From Auanema rhodensis (taxonomy: Eukaryota; Nematoda; Chromadorea; Rhabditida; Rhabditidae), in assembly GCA_964057225.1 (NCBI GenBank), contig OZ059896.1, positions 21,758,501 through 21,822,500 on the forward strand: 64,000 nt of DNA, in the 5' to 3' direction. The notes under the pieces were generated by a model that was not told the origin of the DNA, searched no databases, and saw only the letters and a program-made list of their open reading frames with translations. Shown here one piece after another: positions 51,801 to 64,000 of the stretch. The stretch's first letter is position 1. Each line of letters starts with the position of its first letter. Position numbers and translations under genes: made by a program.

Positions 51801-52973
51801 TGTTATCAGATTTGCGCTAGCTTAAAAATGCACCAAGATATCAACTGATATAAGTGCACACTTATATCCTCGATTTTCACCCTGAAGAATTAATTTTTTC
51901 GTTGAATAAAATTGTCCATCGTCTTTGCCTTAAAAAAAGGAATCTAAAAACATCTACTTTTTGCTAAATTATCTTGAAATTTTTCGAAAAAATTTTTGTC
52001 AAAATGTTTTTGGAAGCAATGTTGAGTGTACATGGAAACTCAACATACACTAATGCATCATTTTTCAAACGATCATAACTAATTTTTGTATCAAGCGTTT
52101 CTCAATGTAGTATAGTGCATTCGATGCGGATTTTTGAGCTGCGTCGATCTGTGTTATCAGATTTGCGCTAGCTTAAAAACGCACCGAGATATCAACTGAT
52201 ATAAGTTCACACTTATATCCTCGATTTTCACATTGAAGAACTAATTTTTTCGTTGAATAACATTGTCCATCGTCTCTGCCTTGAAAAAAGAAATCTAAAA
52301 ACATCTACTTTTTGCTAAATTATTTTGGAATTTTTCGAAAAAATTTTTGTCAAAATGTTTTTGGAAGCAATGTTGAGTGTACATGAAAACTCAACATACA
52401 CTAATGCATCATTTTTCAAACGATCATAACTAATTTTTGTATTAAACGTTTCTCAATGTGATATAGTGCATTCGATGCGGATTTTTAAGCTGCGTCGATC
52501 TGTGTTATCAGATTTGCGCTAGCTTAAAAATGCACCGAGATATCAACTGATATAAGTTCACACTTATATCCTCGATTTTCACCCTGAAGAATTAATTTTT
52601 TCGTTGAATAACATTGTCCATCGTCTTTGCCTTGAAAAAAGAAATCTAAAAACATCTACTTTTCGCTAAATTATTTTGAAATTTTTCGAAAAAATTTTTG
52701 TCAAAATGTTTTTGGAAGCAATGTTGAGTGTACATGGAAACTCAACATACACTAATGCATCATTTTTCAAACGATCATAACTAATTTTTGTATTAAGCGT
52801 TTCTCAATGTGATATAGTGCATTCGATGCGGATTTTTAAGCTGCGTCGATCTGTGTTATCAGATTTGCGCTAGCTTAAAAATGCACCAAGATATCAACTG
52901 ATATAAGTGCACACTTATATCCTCGATTTTCACCCTGAAGAATTAATTTTCCGTTGAATAACATTGTCCATCG
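48878..52973 (+). repeat. Block 10: mosaic between large duplications
   Basis: About twelve units of mixed class. The CTATATT/CTCTACAT pair at 48062-48763 is repeated at 48764-49465 (702 bp). Further units combine CTCTGCC, TTAAAATT, GTATTAAACG, CGGCTTTC (50035 region), GGAATTTAAAAAC (50538 region), ATGTTGTTGG and GTAAAGTG (50869). The ATGTTGTTGG/GTAAAGTG unit at 50869 recurs at 54027 and 55781. No genes or non-satellite DNA. Confidence 0.75.
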
Positions 52974-55900
52974 TCTTTGCCTTGAAAAAAGGAATCTAAA
53001 AACATCCACTTTTTGCTAAATTATTTCGAAATTTTTCGAAAAAATTTTTGTCAAAATGTTTTTGGAAGCAATGTTGAGTGTACATGGAAACTCAACATAC
53101 ACTAATGCATCATTTTTCAAACGATCATAACTAATTTTTGTATTAAGCGTTTCTCAATGTAGTATAGTGCATTCGATGCGGATTTTTAAGCTGCGTCGAT
53201 CTGTGTTATCAGATTTGCGCTAGCTTAAAAATGCACCAAAATATCAACTGATATAAGTGAACACTTATATCCTCGATTTTCACCCTGAAGAATTAATTTT
53301 TTCGTTGAATAACATTGTCCATCGTCTTTGCCTTGAAAAAAAAAATCTAAAAACATCTACTTTTTGCTAAATTATTTTGAAATTTTTCGAAAAAATTTTT
53401 GTCAAAATGTTTTTGGAAGCAATGTTGAGTGTACATGGAAACTCAACATACACTAAGGCATCATTTTTCAAACGATCATAACTAATTTTTGTATTAAGCG
53501 TTTCTCAATGTAGTATAGTGCATTCGATGCGGATTTTTGAGCTGCGTCGATCTGTGTTATCAGATTTGCGCTAGCTTAAAAATGCACCGAGATATCAACT
53601 GATATAAGTTCACACTTATATCCTCGATTTTCACCCTGAAGAATTAATTTTTTCGTTGAATAACATTGTCCATCGTCTTTGCCTTGAAAAAAGGAATCTA
53701 AAAACATCTACTTTTTGCTAAATTATTTTGAAATTTTTCGAAAAAATTTTTGTCAAAATGTTGTTGGAAGCAATGTTGAGTGTACATGGAAACTCAACAT
53801 ACACTAAGGCATCATTTTTCAAACGATCATAACTAATTTTTGTATTAAGCGTTTCTCAATGTAGTATAGTGCATTCGATGCGGATTTTTGTGCTGCGTCG
53901 ATCTGTGTTATCAGATTTGCGCTAGCTTAAAAATGCACCGAGATATCAACTGATATAAGTTCACACTTATATCCTCGATTTTCACCCTGAAGAGTTAATT
54001 TTTTCGTTGAATAACATTGTCCATCGTCTTTGCCTTGAAAAAAGGAATCTAAAAACATCTACTTTTTGCTAAATTATTTTGAAATTTTTCGAAAAAATTT
54101 TTGTCAAAATGTTGTTGGAAGCAATGTTGAGTGTACATGGAAACTCAACATACACTAATGCATCATTTTTCAAACGATCATAACTAATTTTTGTATTAAG
54201 CGTTTCTCAATGTAGTAAAGTGCATTCGATGCGGATTTTTAAGCTGCGTCGATCTGTGTTATCAGATTTGCGCTAGCTTAAAAATGCACCGAGATATCAA
54301 CTGATATAAGTTCACACTTATATCCTCGATTTTCACCCTGAAGAATTAATTTTTTCGTTGAATAACATTGTCCATCGTCTTTGCCTTGAAAAAAGGAATC
54401 TAAAAACATCTACTTTTTGCTAAATTATTTTGAAATTTTTCGAAAAAATCTTTGTCAAAATGTTTTTGGAAGCAATGTTGAGTGTACATGGAAACTCAAC
54501 ATACACTAATGCATCATTTTTCAAACGATCATAACTAATTTTTGTATTAAGCGTTTCTCAATGTGATATAGTGCATTCGATGCGGATTTTTAAGCTGCGT
54601 CGATCTGTGTTATCAGATTTGCGCTAGCTTAAAAATGCACCAAGATATCAACTGATATAAGTGCACACTTATATCCTCGATTTTCACCCTGAAGAATTAA
54701 TTTTCCGTTGAATAACATTGTCCATCGTCTTTGCCTTGAAAAAAGGAATCTAAAAACATCCACTTTTTGCTAAATTATTTCGAAATTTTTCGAAAAAATT
54801 TTTGTCAAAATGTTTTTGGAAGCAATGTTGAGTGTACATGGAAACTCAACATACACTAATGCATCATTTTTCAAACGATCATAACTAATTTTTGTATTAA
54901 GCGTTTCTCAATGTAGTATAGTGCATTCGATGCGGATTTTTAAGCTGCGTCGATCTGTGTTATCAGATTTGCGCTAGCTTAAAAATGCACCAAAATATCA
55001 ACTGATATAAGTGAACACTTATATCCTCGATTTTCACCCTGAAGAATTAATTTTTTCGTTGAATAACATTGTCCATCGTCTTTGCCTTGAAAAAAAAAAT
55101 CTAAAAACATCTACTTTTTGCTAAATTATTTTGAAATTTTTCGAAAAAATTTTTGTCAAAATGTTTTTGGAAGCAATGTTGAGTGTACATGGAAACTCAA
55201 CATACACTAAGGCATCATTTTTCAAACGATCATAACTAATTTTTGTATTAAGCGTTTCTCAATGTAGTATAGTGCATTCGATGCGGATTTTTGAGCTGCG
55301 TCGATCTGTGTTATCAGATTTGCGCTAGCTTAAAAATGCACCGAGATATCAACTGATATAAGTTCACACTTATATCCTCGATTTTCACCCTGAAGAATTA
55401 ATTTTTTCGTTGAATAACATTGTCCATCGTCTTTGCCTTGAAAAAAGGAATCTAAAAACATCTACTTTTTGCTAAATTATTTTGAAATTTTTCGAAAAAA
55501 TTTTTGTCAAAATGTTGTTGGAAGCAATGTTGAGTGTACATGGAAACTCAACATACACTAAGGCATCATTTTTCAAACGATCATAACTAATTTTTGTATT
55601 AAGCGTTTCTCAATGTAGTATAGTGCATTCGATGCGGATTTTTGTGCTGCGTCGATCTGTGTTATCAGATTTGCGCTAGCTTAAAAATGCACCGAGATAT
55701 CAACTGATATAAGTTCACACTTATATCCTCGATTTTCACCCTGAAGAATTAATTTTTTCGTTGAATAACATTGTCCATCGTCTTTGCCTTGAAAAAAGGA
55801 ATCTAAAAACATCTACTTTTTGCTAAATTATTTTGAAATTTTTCGAAAAAATTTTTGTCAAAATGTTGTTGGAAGCAATGTTGAGTGTACATGGAAACTC

Positions 55901-56482
55901 AACATACACTAATGCATCATTTTTCAAACGATCATAACTAATTTTTGTATTAAGCGTTTCTCAATGTAGTAAAGTGCATTCGATGCGGATTTTTAAGCTG
56001 CGTCGATCTGTGTTATCAGATTTGCGCTAGCTTAAAAATGCACCGAGATATCAACTGATATAAGTTCACACTTATATCCTCGATTTTCACCCTGAAGAAT
56101 TAATTTTTTCGTTGAATAACATTGTCCATCGTCTTTGCCTTGAAAAAAGGAATCTAAAAACATCTACTTTTTGCTAAATTATTTTGAAATTTTTCGAAAA
56201 AATCTTTGTCAAAATGTTTTTGGAAGCAATGTTGAGTGTACATGGAAACTCAACATACACTAATGCATCATTTTTCAAACGATCATAACTAATTTTTGTA
56301 TTAAGCGTTTCTCAATGTGATATAGTGCATTCGATGCGGATTTTTAAGCTGCGTCGATCTGTGTTATCAGATTTGCGCTAGCTTAAAAATGCACCGAGAT
56401 ATCAACTGATATAAGTTCACACTTATATCCTCGATTTTCACATTGAAGAACTAATTTTTTCGTTGAATAACATTGTCCATCG
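52974..56482 (+). repeat. Block 11: 5-unit tandem duplication, 1754-bp spacing
   Basis: Units 52974, 53325, 53676, 54027 and 54378 recur as 54728, 55079, 55430, 55781 and 56132. Marks are ATGCACCAAAATATC with AGTGAACAC, a ten-A run before ATCT, ATGTTGTTGG with TTTGTGCTGC, GTAAAGTG, and AAAATCTTTG. One private difference is GAGTTAAT near 53993 against GAATTAAT near 55747. The fifth unit of copy 2 ends differently (CACCGAG, CACATTG, against CACCAAG, TTTTCCG). Confidence 0.85.
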
Positions 56483-59400
56483 TCTCTGCCTTGAAAAAAG
56501 AAATCTAAAAACATCTACTTTTTGCTAAATTATTCTGGAATTTTTCGAAAAAATTTTTGTCAAAATGTTTTTGGAAGCAATGTTGAGTGTACATGAAAAC
56601 TCAACATACACTAATGCATCATTTTTCAAACGATCATAACTAATTTTTGTATTAAACGTTTCTCAATGTAGTATAGTGCATTCGATGCAGATTTCTAAGC
56701 TGCGTCGATCTGTGTTATCAGATTTGCGCTAGCTTAAAAATGCACCGAGATATCAACTGATATAAGTTCACACTTATATCCTCGATTTTCACCCTGAAGA
56801 ATTAATTTTTTCGTTGAATAACATTGTCCATCGTCTTTGCCTTGAAAAAAGAAATCTAAAAACATCTACTTTTCGCTAAATTATTTTGAAATTTTTCGAA
56901 AAAATTTTTGTCAAAATGTTTTTGGAAGCAATGTTGAGTGTACATGGAAACTCAACATACACTAATGCATCATTTTTCAAACGATCATAACTAATTTTTG
57001 TATTAAACGTTTCTCAATGTAGTATAGTGCATTCGATGCGGATTTCTAAGCTGCGTCGATCTGTGTTATCAGATTTGCGCTAGCTTAAAAATGCACCGAG
57101 ATATCAACTGATATAAGTTCACACTTATATCCTCGATTTTCACCCTGAAGAATTAATTTTTTCGTTGAATAACATTGTCCATCGTCTTTGCCTTGAAAAA
57201 AGAAATCTAAAAACATCTACTTTTCGTTAAATTATTTTGAAATTTTTCGAAAAAATTTTTGTCAAAATGTTTTTGGAAGCAATGTTGAGTGTACATGGAA
57301 ACTCAACATACACTAATGCATCATTTTTCAAACGATCATAACTAATTTTTGTATTAAGCGTTTCTCAATGTGATATAGTGCATTCGATGCGGATTTTTAA
57401 GCTGCGTCGATCTGTGTTATCAGATTTGCGCTAGCTTAAAAATGCACCAAGATATCAACTGATATAAGTGCACACTTATATCCTCGATTTTCACCCTGAA
57501 GAATTAATTTTCCGTTGAATAACATTGTCCATCGTCTTTGCCTTGAAAAAAGGAATCTAAAAACATCCACTTTTTGCTAAATTATTTCGAAATTTTTCGA
57601 AAAAATTTTTGTCAAAATGTTTTTGGAAGCAATGTTGAGTGTACATGGAAACTCAACATACACTAATGCATCATTTTTCAAACGATCATAACTAATTTTT
57701 GTATTAAGCGTTTCTCAATGTAGTATAGTGCATTCGATGCGGATTTTTAAGCTGCGTCGATCTGTGTTATCAGATTTGCGCTAGCTTAAAAATGCACCAA
57801 GATATCAACTGATATAAGTGAACACTTATATCCTCGATTTTCACCCTGAAGAATTAATTTTTTCGTTGAATAACATTGTCCATCGTCTTTGCCTTGAAAA
57901 AAGAAATCTAAAAACATCTACTTTTTGCTAAATTATTTTGAAATTTTTCGAAAAAATTTTTGTCAAAATGTTTTTGGAAGCAATGTTGAGTGTACATGGA
58001 AACTCAACATACACTAATGCATCATTTTTCAAACGATCATAACTAATTTTTGTATTAAGCGTTTCTCAATGTAGTATAGTGCATTCGATGCGGATTTTTA
58101 AGCTGCGTCGATCTGTGTTATCAGATTTGCGCTAGCTTAAAAATGCACCAAGATATCAACTGATATAAGTGAACACTTATATCCTCGATTTTCACCCTGA
58201 AGATTTAATTTTTTCGTTGAATAACATTGTCCATCGTCTTTGCCTTGAAAAAAGAAATCTAAAAACATCTACTTTTTGCTAAATTATTTTGAAATTTTTC
58301 GAAAAAATTTTTGTCAAAATGTTTTTGGAAGCAATGTTGAGTGTACATGGAAACTCAACATACACTAAGGCATCATTTTTCAAACGATCATAACTAATTT
58401 TTGTATTAAGCGTTTCTCAATGTAGTATAGTGCATTCGATGCGGATTTTTGAGCTGCGTCGATCTGTGTTATCAGATTTGCGCTAGCTTAAAAATGCACC
58501 GAGATATCAACTGATATAAGTTCACACTTATATCCTCGATTTTCACCCTGAAGAATTAATTTTTTCGTTGAATAACATTGTCCATCGTCTTTGCCTTGAA
58601 AAAAGGAATCTAAAAACATCTACTTTTTGCTAAATTATTTTGAAATTTTTCGAAAAAATTTTTGTCAAAATGTTTTTGGAAGCAATGTTGAGTGTACATG
58701 GAAACTCAACATACACTAATGCATCATTTTTCAAACGATCATAACTAATTTTTGTATTAAGCGTTTCTCAATGTGATATAGTGCATTCGATGCGGATTTT
58801 TAAGCTGCGTCGATCTGTGTTATCAGATTTGCGCTAGCTTAAAAATGCACCAAGATATCAACTGATATAAGTGAACACTTATATCCTCGATTTTCACCCT
58901 GAAGATTTAATTTTTTCGTTGAATAACATTGTCCATCGTCTTTGCCTTGAAAAAAGAAATCTAAAAACATCTACTTTTTGCTAAATTATTTTGAAATTTT
59001 TCGAAAAAATTTTTGTCAAAATGTTTTTGGAAGCAATGTTGAGTGTACATGGAAACTCAACATACACTAAGGCATCATTTTTCAAACGATCATAACTAAT
59101 TTTTGTATTAAGCGTTTCTCAATGTAGTATAGTGCATTCGATGCGGATTTTTGAGCTGCGTCGATCTGTGTTATCAGATTTGCGCTAGCTTAAAAATGCA
59201 CCGAGATATCAACTGATATAAGTTCACACTTATATCCTCGATTTTCACCCTGAAGAATTAATTTTTTCGTTGAATAACATTGTCCATCGTCTTTGCCTTG
59301 AAAAAAGGAATCTAAAAACATCTACTTTTTGCTAAATTATTTTGAAATTTTTCGAAAAAATTTTTGTCAAAATGTTTTTGGAAGCAATGTTGAGTGTACA

Positions 59401-61394
59401 TGGAAACTCAACATACACTAATGCATCATTTTTCAAACGATCATAACTAATTTTTGTATTAAGCGTTTCTCAATGTGATATAGTGCATTCGATGCGGATT
59501 TTTAAGCTGCGTCGATCTGTGTTATCAGATTTGCGCTAGCTTAAAAATGCACCGAGATATCAACTGATATAAGTTCACACTTATATCCTCGATTTTCACC
59601 CTGAAGAATTAATTTTTTCGTTGAATAACATTGTCCATCGTCTTTGCCTTGAAAAAAGGAATCTAAAAACATCTACTTTTTGCTAAATTATTTTGAAATT
59701 TTTCGAAAAAATTTTTGTCAAAATGTTTTTGGAAGCAATGTTGAGTGTACATGGAAACTCAACATACACTAATGCATCATTTTTCAAACGATCATAACTA
59801 ATTTTTGTATTAAGCGTTTCTCAATGTGATATAGTGCATTCGATGCGGATTTTTAAGCTGCGTCGATCTGTGTTATCAGATTTGCGCTAGCTTAAAAATG
59901 CACCGAGATATCAACTGATATAAGTTCACACTTATATCCTCGATTTTCACCCTGAAGAATTAATTTTTTCGTTGAATAACATTGTCCATCGTCTTTGCCT
60001 TGAAAAAAGGAATCTAAAAACATCTACTTTTTGCTAAATTATTTTGAAATTTTTCGAAAAAATTTTTGTCAAAATGTTTTTGGAAGCAATGTTGAGTGTA
60101 CATGGAAACTCAACATACACTAATGCATCATTTTTCAAACGATCATAACTAATTTTTGTATTAAGCGTTTCTCAATGTGATATAGTGCATTCGATGCGGA
60201 TTTTTAAGCTGCGTCGATCTGTGTTATCAGATTTGCGCTAGCTTAAAAATGCACCAAGATATCAACTGATATAAGTGCACACTTATATCCTCGATTTTCA
60301 CCCTGAAGAATTAATTTTCCGTTGAATAACATTGTCCATCGTCTTTGCCTTGAAAAAAGGAATCTAAAAACATCCACTTTTTGCTAAATTATTTCGAAAT
60401 TTTTCGAAAAAATTTTTGTCAAAATGTTTTTGGAAGCAATGTTGAGTGTACATGGAAACTCAACATACACTAATGCATCATTTTTCAAACGATCATAACT
60501 AATTTTTGTATTAAGCGTTTCTCAATGTAGTATAGTGCATTCGATGCGGATTTTTAAGCTGCGTCGATCTGTGTTATCAGATTTGCGCTAGCTTAAAAAT
60601 GCACCAAGATATCAACTGATATAAGTGAACACTTATATCCTCGATTTTCACCCTGAAGAATTAATTTTTTCGTTGAATAACATTGTCCATCGTCTTTGCC
60701 TTGAAAAAAGAAATCTAAAAACATCTACTTTTTGCTAAATTATTTTGAAATTTTTCGAAAAAATTTTTGTCAAAATGTTTTTGGAAGCAATGTTGAGTGT
60801 ACATGGAAACTCAACATACACTAATGCATCATTTTTCAAACGATCATAACTAATTTTTGTATTAAGCGTTTCTCAATGTAGTATAGTGCATTCGATGCGG
60901 ATTTTTAAGCTGCGTCGATCTGTGTTATCAGATTTGCGCTAGCTTAAAAATGCACCAAGATATCAACTGATATAAGTGAACACTTATATCCTCGATTTTC
61001 ACCCTGAAGATTTAATTTTTTCGTTGAATAACATTGTCCATCGTCTTTGCCTTGAAAAAAGAAATCTAAAAACATCTACTTTTTGCTAAATTATTTTGAA
61101 ATTTTTCGAAAAAATTTTTGTCAAAATGTTTTTGGAAGCAATGTTGAGTGTACATGGAAACTCAACATACACTAAGGCATCATTTTTCAAACGATCATAA
61201 CTAATTTTTGTATTAAGCGTTTCTCAATGTAGTATAGTGCATTCGATGCGGATTTTTGAGCTGCGTCGATCTGTGTTATCAGATTTGCGCTAGCTTAAAA
61301 ATGCACCGAGATATCAACTGATATAAGTTCACACTTATATCCTCGATTTTCACCCTGAAGAATTAATTTTTTCGTTGAATAACATTGTCCATCG

Positions 61395-62447
61395 TCTTTG
61401 CCTTGAAAAAAGGAATCTAAAAACATCTACTTTTTGCTAAATTATTTTGAAATTTTTCGAAAAAATTTTTGTCAAAATGTTTTTGGAAGCAATGTTGAGT
61501 GTACATGGAAACTCAACATACACTAATGCATCATTTTTCAAACGATCATAACTAATTTTTGTATTAAGCGTTTCTCAATGTGATATAGTGCATTCGATGC
61601 GGATTTTTAAGCTGCGTCGATCTGTGTTATCAGATTTGCGCTAGCTTAAAAATGCACCGAGATATCAACTGATATAAGTTCACACTTATATCCTCGATTT
61701 TCACCCTGAAGAATTAATTTTTTCGTTGAATAACATTGTCCATCGTCTTTGCCTTGAAAAAAGGAATCTAAAAACATCTACTTTTTGCTAAATTATTTTG
61801 AAATTTTTCGAAAAAATTTTTGTCAAAATGTTTTTGGAAGCAATGTTGAGTGTACATGGAAACTCAACATACACTAATGCATCATTTTTCAAACGATCAT
61901 AACTAATTTTTGTATTAAGCGTTTCTCAATGTGATATAGTGCATTCGATGCGGATTTTTAAGCTGCGTCGATCTGTGTTATCAGATTTGCGCTAGCTTAA
62001 AAATGCACCGAGATATCAACTGATATAAGTTCACACTTATATCCTCGATTTTCACCCTGAAGAATTAATTTTTTCGTTGAATAACATTGTCCATCGTCTT
62101 TGCCTTGAAAAAAGGAATCTAAAAACATCTACTTTTTGCTAAATTATTTTGAAATTTTTCGAAAAAATTTTTGTCAAAATGTTTTTGGAAGCAATGTTGA
62201 GTGTACATGGAAACTCAACATACACTAATGCATCATTTTTCAAACGATCATAACTAATTTTTGTATTAAGCGTTTCTCAATGTGATATAGTGCATTCGAT
62301 GCGGATTTTTAAGCTGCGTCGATCTGTGTTATCAGATTTGCGCTAGCTTAAAAATGCACCGAGATATCAACTGATATAAGTTCACACTTATATCCTCGAT
62401 TTTCACATTGAAGAACTAATTTTTTCGTTGAATAACATTGTCCATCG
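61395..62447 (+). repeat. Run of three near-identical TGTGATATAG units
   Basis: Units 61395, 61746 and 62097 agree at all diagnostic sites until the last one switches to CACATTG/GAACTAAT near its end. The pair at 59290 and 59641 is the same type. Such homogeneous runs point to very recent one-unit amplification. Confidence 0.8.
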
Positions 62448-63851
62448 TCTCTGCCTTGAAAAAAGAAATCTAAAAACATCTACTTTTTGCTAAATTATTC
62501 TGGAATTTTTCGAAAAAATTTTTGTCAAAATGTTTTTGGAAGCAATGTTGAGTGTACATGAAAACTCAACATACACTAATGCATCATTTTTCAAACGATC
62601 ATAACTAATTTTTGTATTAAACGTTTCTCAATGTAGTATAGTGCATTCGATGCGGATTTCTAAGCTGCGTCGATCTGTGTTATCAGATTTGCGCTAGCTT
62701 AAAAATGCACCGAGATATCAACTGATATAAGTTCACACTTATATCCTCGATTTTCACCCTGAAGAATTAATTTTTTCGTTGAATAACATTGTCCATCGTC
62801 TTTGCCTTGAAAAAAGAAATCTAAAAACATCTACTTTTCGCTAAATTATTTTGAAATTTTTCGAAAAAATTTTTGTCAAAATGTTTTTGGAAGCAATGTT
62901 GAGTGTACATGGAAACTCAACATACACTAATGCATCATTTTTCAAACGATCATAACTAATTTTTGTATTAAGCGTTTCTCAATGTAGTATAGTGCATTCG
63001 ATGCGGATTTTTAAGCTGCGTCGATCTGTGTTATCAGATTTGCGCTAGCTTAAAAATGCACCAAGATATCAACTGATATAAGTGAACACTTATATCCTCG
63101 ATTTTCACCCTGAAGATTTAATTTTTTCGTTGAATAACATTGTCCATCGTCTTTGCCTTGAAAAAAGAAATCTAAAAACATCTACTTTTTGCTAAATTAT
63201 TTTGAAATTTTTCGAAAAAATTTTTGTCAAAATGTTTTTGGAAGCAATGTTGAGTGTACATGGAAACTCAACATACACTAAGGCATCATTTTTCAAACGA
63301 TCATAACTAATTTTTGTATTAAGCGTTTCTCAATGTAGTATAGTGCATTCGATGCGGATTTTTGAGCTGCGTCGATCTGTGTTATCAGATTTGCGCTAGC
63401 TTAAAAATGCACCGAGATATCAACTGATATAAGTTCACACTTATATCCTCGATTTTCACCCTGAAGAATTAATTTTTTCGTTGAATAACAATGTCCATCG
63501 TCTTTGCCTTGAAAAAAGGAATCTAAAAACATCTACTTTTTGCTAAATTATTTTGAAATTTTTCGAAAAAATTTTTGTCAAAATGTTTTTGGAAGCAATG
63601 TTGAGTGTACATGGAAACTCAACATACACTAATGCATCATTTTTCAAACGATCATAACTAATTTTTGTATTAAGCGTTTCTCAATGTGATATAGTGCATT
63701 CGATGCGGATTTTTAAGCTGCGTCGATCTGTGTTATCAGATTTGCGCTAGCTTAAAAATGCACCGAGATATCAACTGATATAAGTTCACACTTATATCCT
63801 CGATTTTCACCCTGAAGAATTAATTTTTTCGTTGAATAACATTGTCCATCG

Positions 63852-64000
63852 TCTTTGCCTTGAAAAAAGGAATCTAAAAACATCTACTTTTTGCTAAATT
63901 ATTTTGAAATTTTTCGAAAAAATTTTTGTCAAAATGTTTTTGGAAGCAATGTTGAGTGTACATGGAAACTCAACATACACTAATGCATCATTTTTCAAAC
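63852..64000 (+). repeat. Partial unit cut by the window edge
   Basis: First 149 bp of another unit (GGAATCT, CATCTACT, ATGGAAAC), ending in the CATTTTTCAAAC segment. It shows that the array continues to the right. Confidence 0.95.

Larger units (their letters stand above)
1..64000 (+). repeat. Satellite DNA array, 351-bp unit, fills the window
   Basis: Every part of the window is a copy of the same 351-bp unit, all head to tail on one strand. Following the TCTTTGCC landmark from base 1 gives 182 complete units and a partial one starting at 63852. Thirty-two units are 350 bp and one is 352 bp; 182 x 351 - 32 + 1 gives exactly that start. Composition is about 31% G+C. There is no unique DNA, mobile element, inverted segment or assembly gap, and the array continues beyond both edges. 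Satellites of this length class usually build centromeric or pericentromeric heterochromatin; the location here is inference. The family and species are not recognised. Confidence 0.98.
56483..64000 (+). repeat. Block 12: right-end domain with AGTGAACAC and GATTTAAT units
   Basis: Units with AGTGAACAC and GAAGATTTAAT (57886, 58588, 60693, 62799), with AAGGCATC and TTTTTGAGC (58237, 58939, 61044, 63150), and with TGTGATATAG plus AGTTCACAC (59290, 59641, 61395, 61746, 62097, 63501). About 57535-58850 matches 60342-61657 at 2807 bp (8 units), and 58939-60340 matches 61044-62445 at 2105 bp (6 units). The array runs off the right edge. Confidence 0.8.

Noticed and set aside
1-64000. CRISPR array
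   Set aside because: The whole 351-bp unit repeats without unique spacers, far longer than any CRISPR repeat, and there are no cas genes.
1-64000. LTR or non-LTR retrotransposon or DNA transposon
   Set aside because: No reverse transcriptase, integrase or transposase frame, no target-site duplications and no break in the 351-bp register anywhere. The dyads are internal to the satellite unit.
1-64000. Whole array as an assembly artefact
   Set aside because: Near-identical 4.5-kb blocks could come from misassembly, but copies carry distinct single-base differences and coherent nested structure. I keep them as real while noting that only spanning long reads can settle it.
1-64000. tRNA, rRNA or other structured RNA gene
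   Set aside because: No A/B box pair with cloverleaf pairing and no rRNA-like segment was seen on either strand of the unit.

Overview
The whole 64-kb window is one uninterrupted, head-to-tail satellite DNA array. The unit is 351 bp (about 31% G+C by hand count of a consensus unit). With the unit phased at the first base, I count 182 complete units plus a 149-bp partial unit at the right edge. Of the 182, 32 are 350-bp units that share the same one-base loss in a T-run, and one is 352 bp, with an extra A in a poly-A. These lengths add up exactly to the start of the last unit at 63852. I found no gene, RNA gene, transposon, inversion or unique sequence. Every unit is on the same strand.

This is eukaryotic heterochromatin, the kind found at centromeres or in pericentromeric blocks. 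The AT-rich composition, the roughly 350-bp unit (about two nucleosome repeats) and the retained CpGs would suit an insect or other invertebrate. I do not recognise the satellite family and cannot name the species.

Each unit carries several inverted repeats: a 12-bp TTTTTCGAAAAA palindrome; a perfect 9-bp-arm hairpin around ACTCAACAT; an imperfect 39-bp dyad ending in AGCTT; and two overlapping dyads, ATATCA/TGATAT and GATATAAGTG/CACTTATATC.

The informative structure is in how variant units are ordered. About 25 diagnostic sites define variant classes, and runs of variants recur in the same order, which exposes a nested history of segmental duplication. From left to right: 1-6315 holds units with TTTACAC and GAAATAA, with a 5-unit duplication. 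Then come two tandem copies of a 13-unit block (6316-10877 and 10878-15439, 4562 bp each). A 5.5-kb stretch is repeated in the same order at a spacing of 27 units (13686-19148 and 23159-28621), separated by a return of left-end unit types (19300-24210). A mosaic zone rich in private variants follows (28773-34035). The right half brings in a new class (CTATATT, TTAAAAT, AAGGCA) with 4-, 2- and 4-unit duplications (34036-41290), then two tandem copies of a 12-unit block (40462-44669 and 44670-48877, 4208 bp each), each containing the same 3-unit duplication. Next is a mosaic (48878-52973), a 5-unit tandem duplication (52974-56482), and a final stretch with 6- and 8-unit spacings and runs of apparently identical neighbours (56483-64000).

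No single higher-order period governs the array. It looks like the product of repeated unequal exchange in many registers, some of it very recent. The few short open frames are by-products of particular substitutions in the repeat and are multiplied by the duplications; I do not consider them genes.
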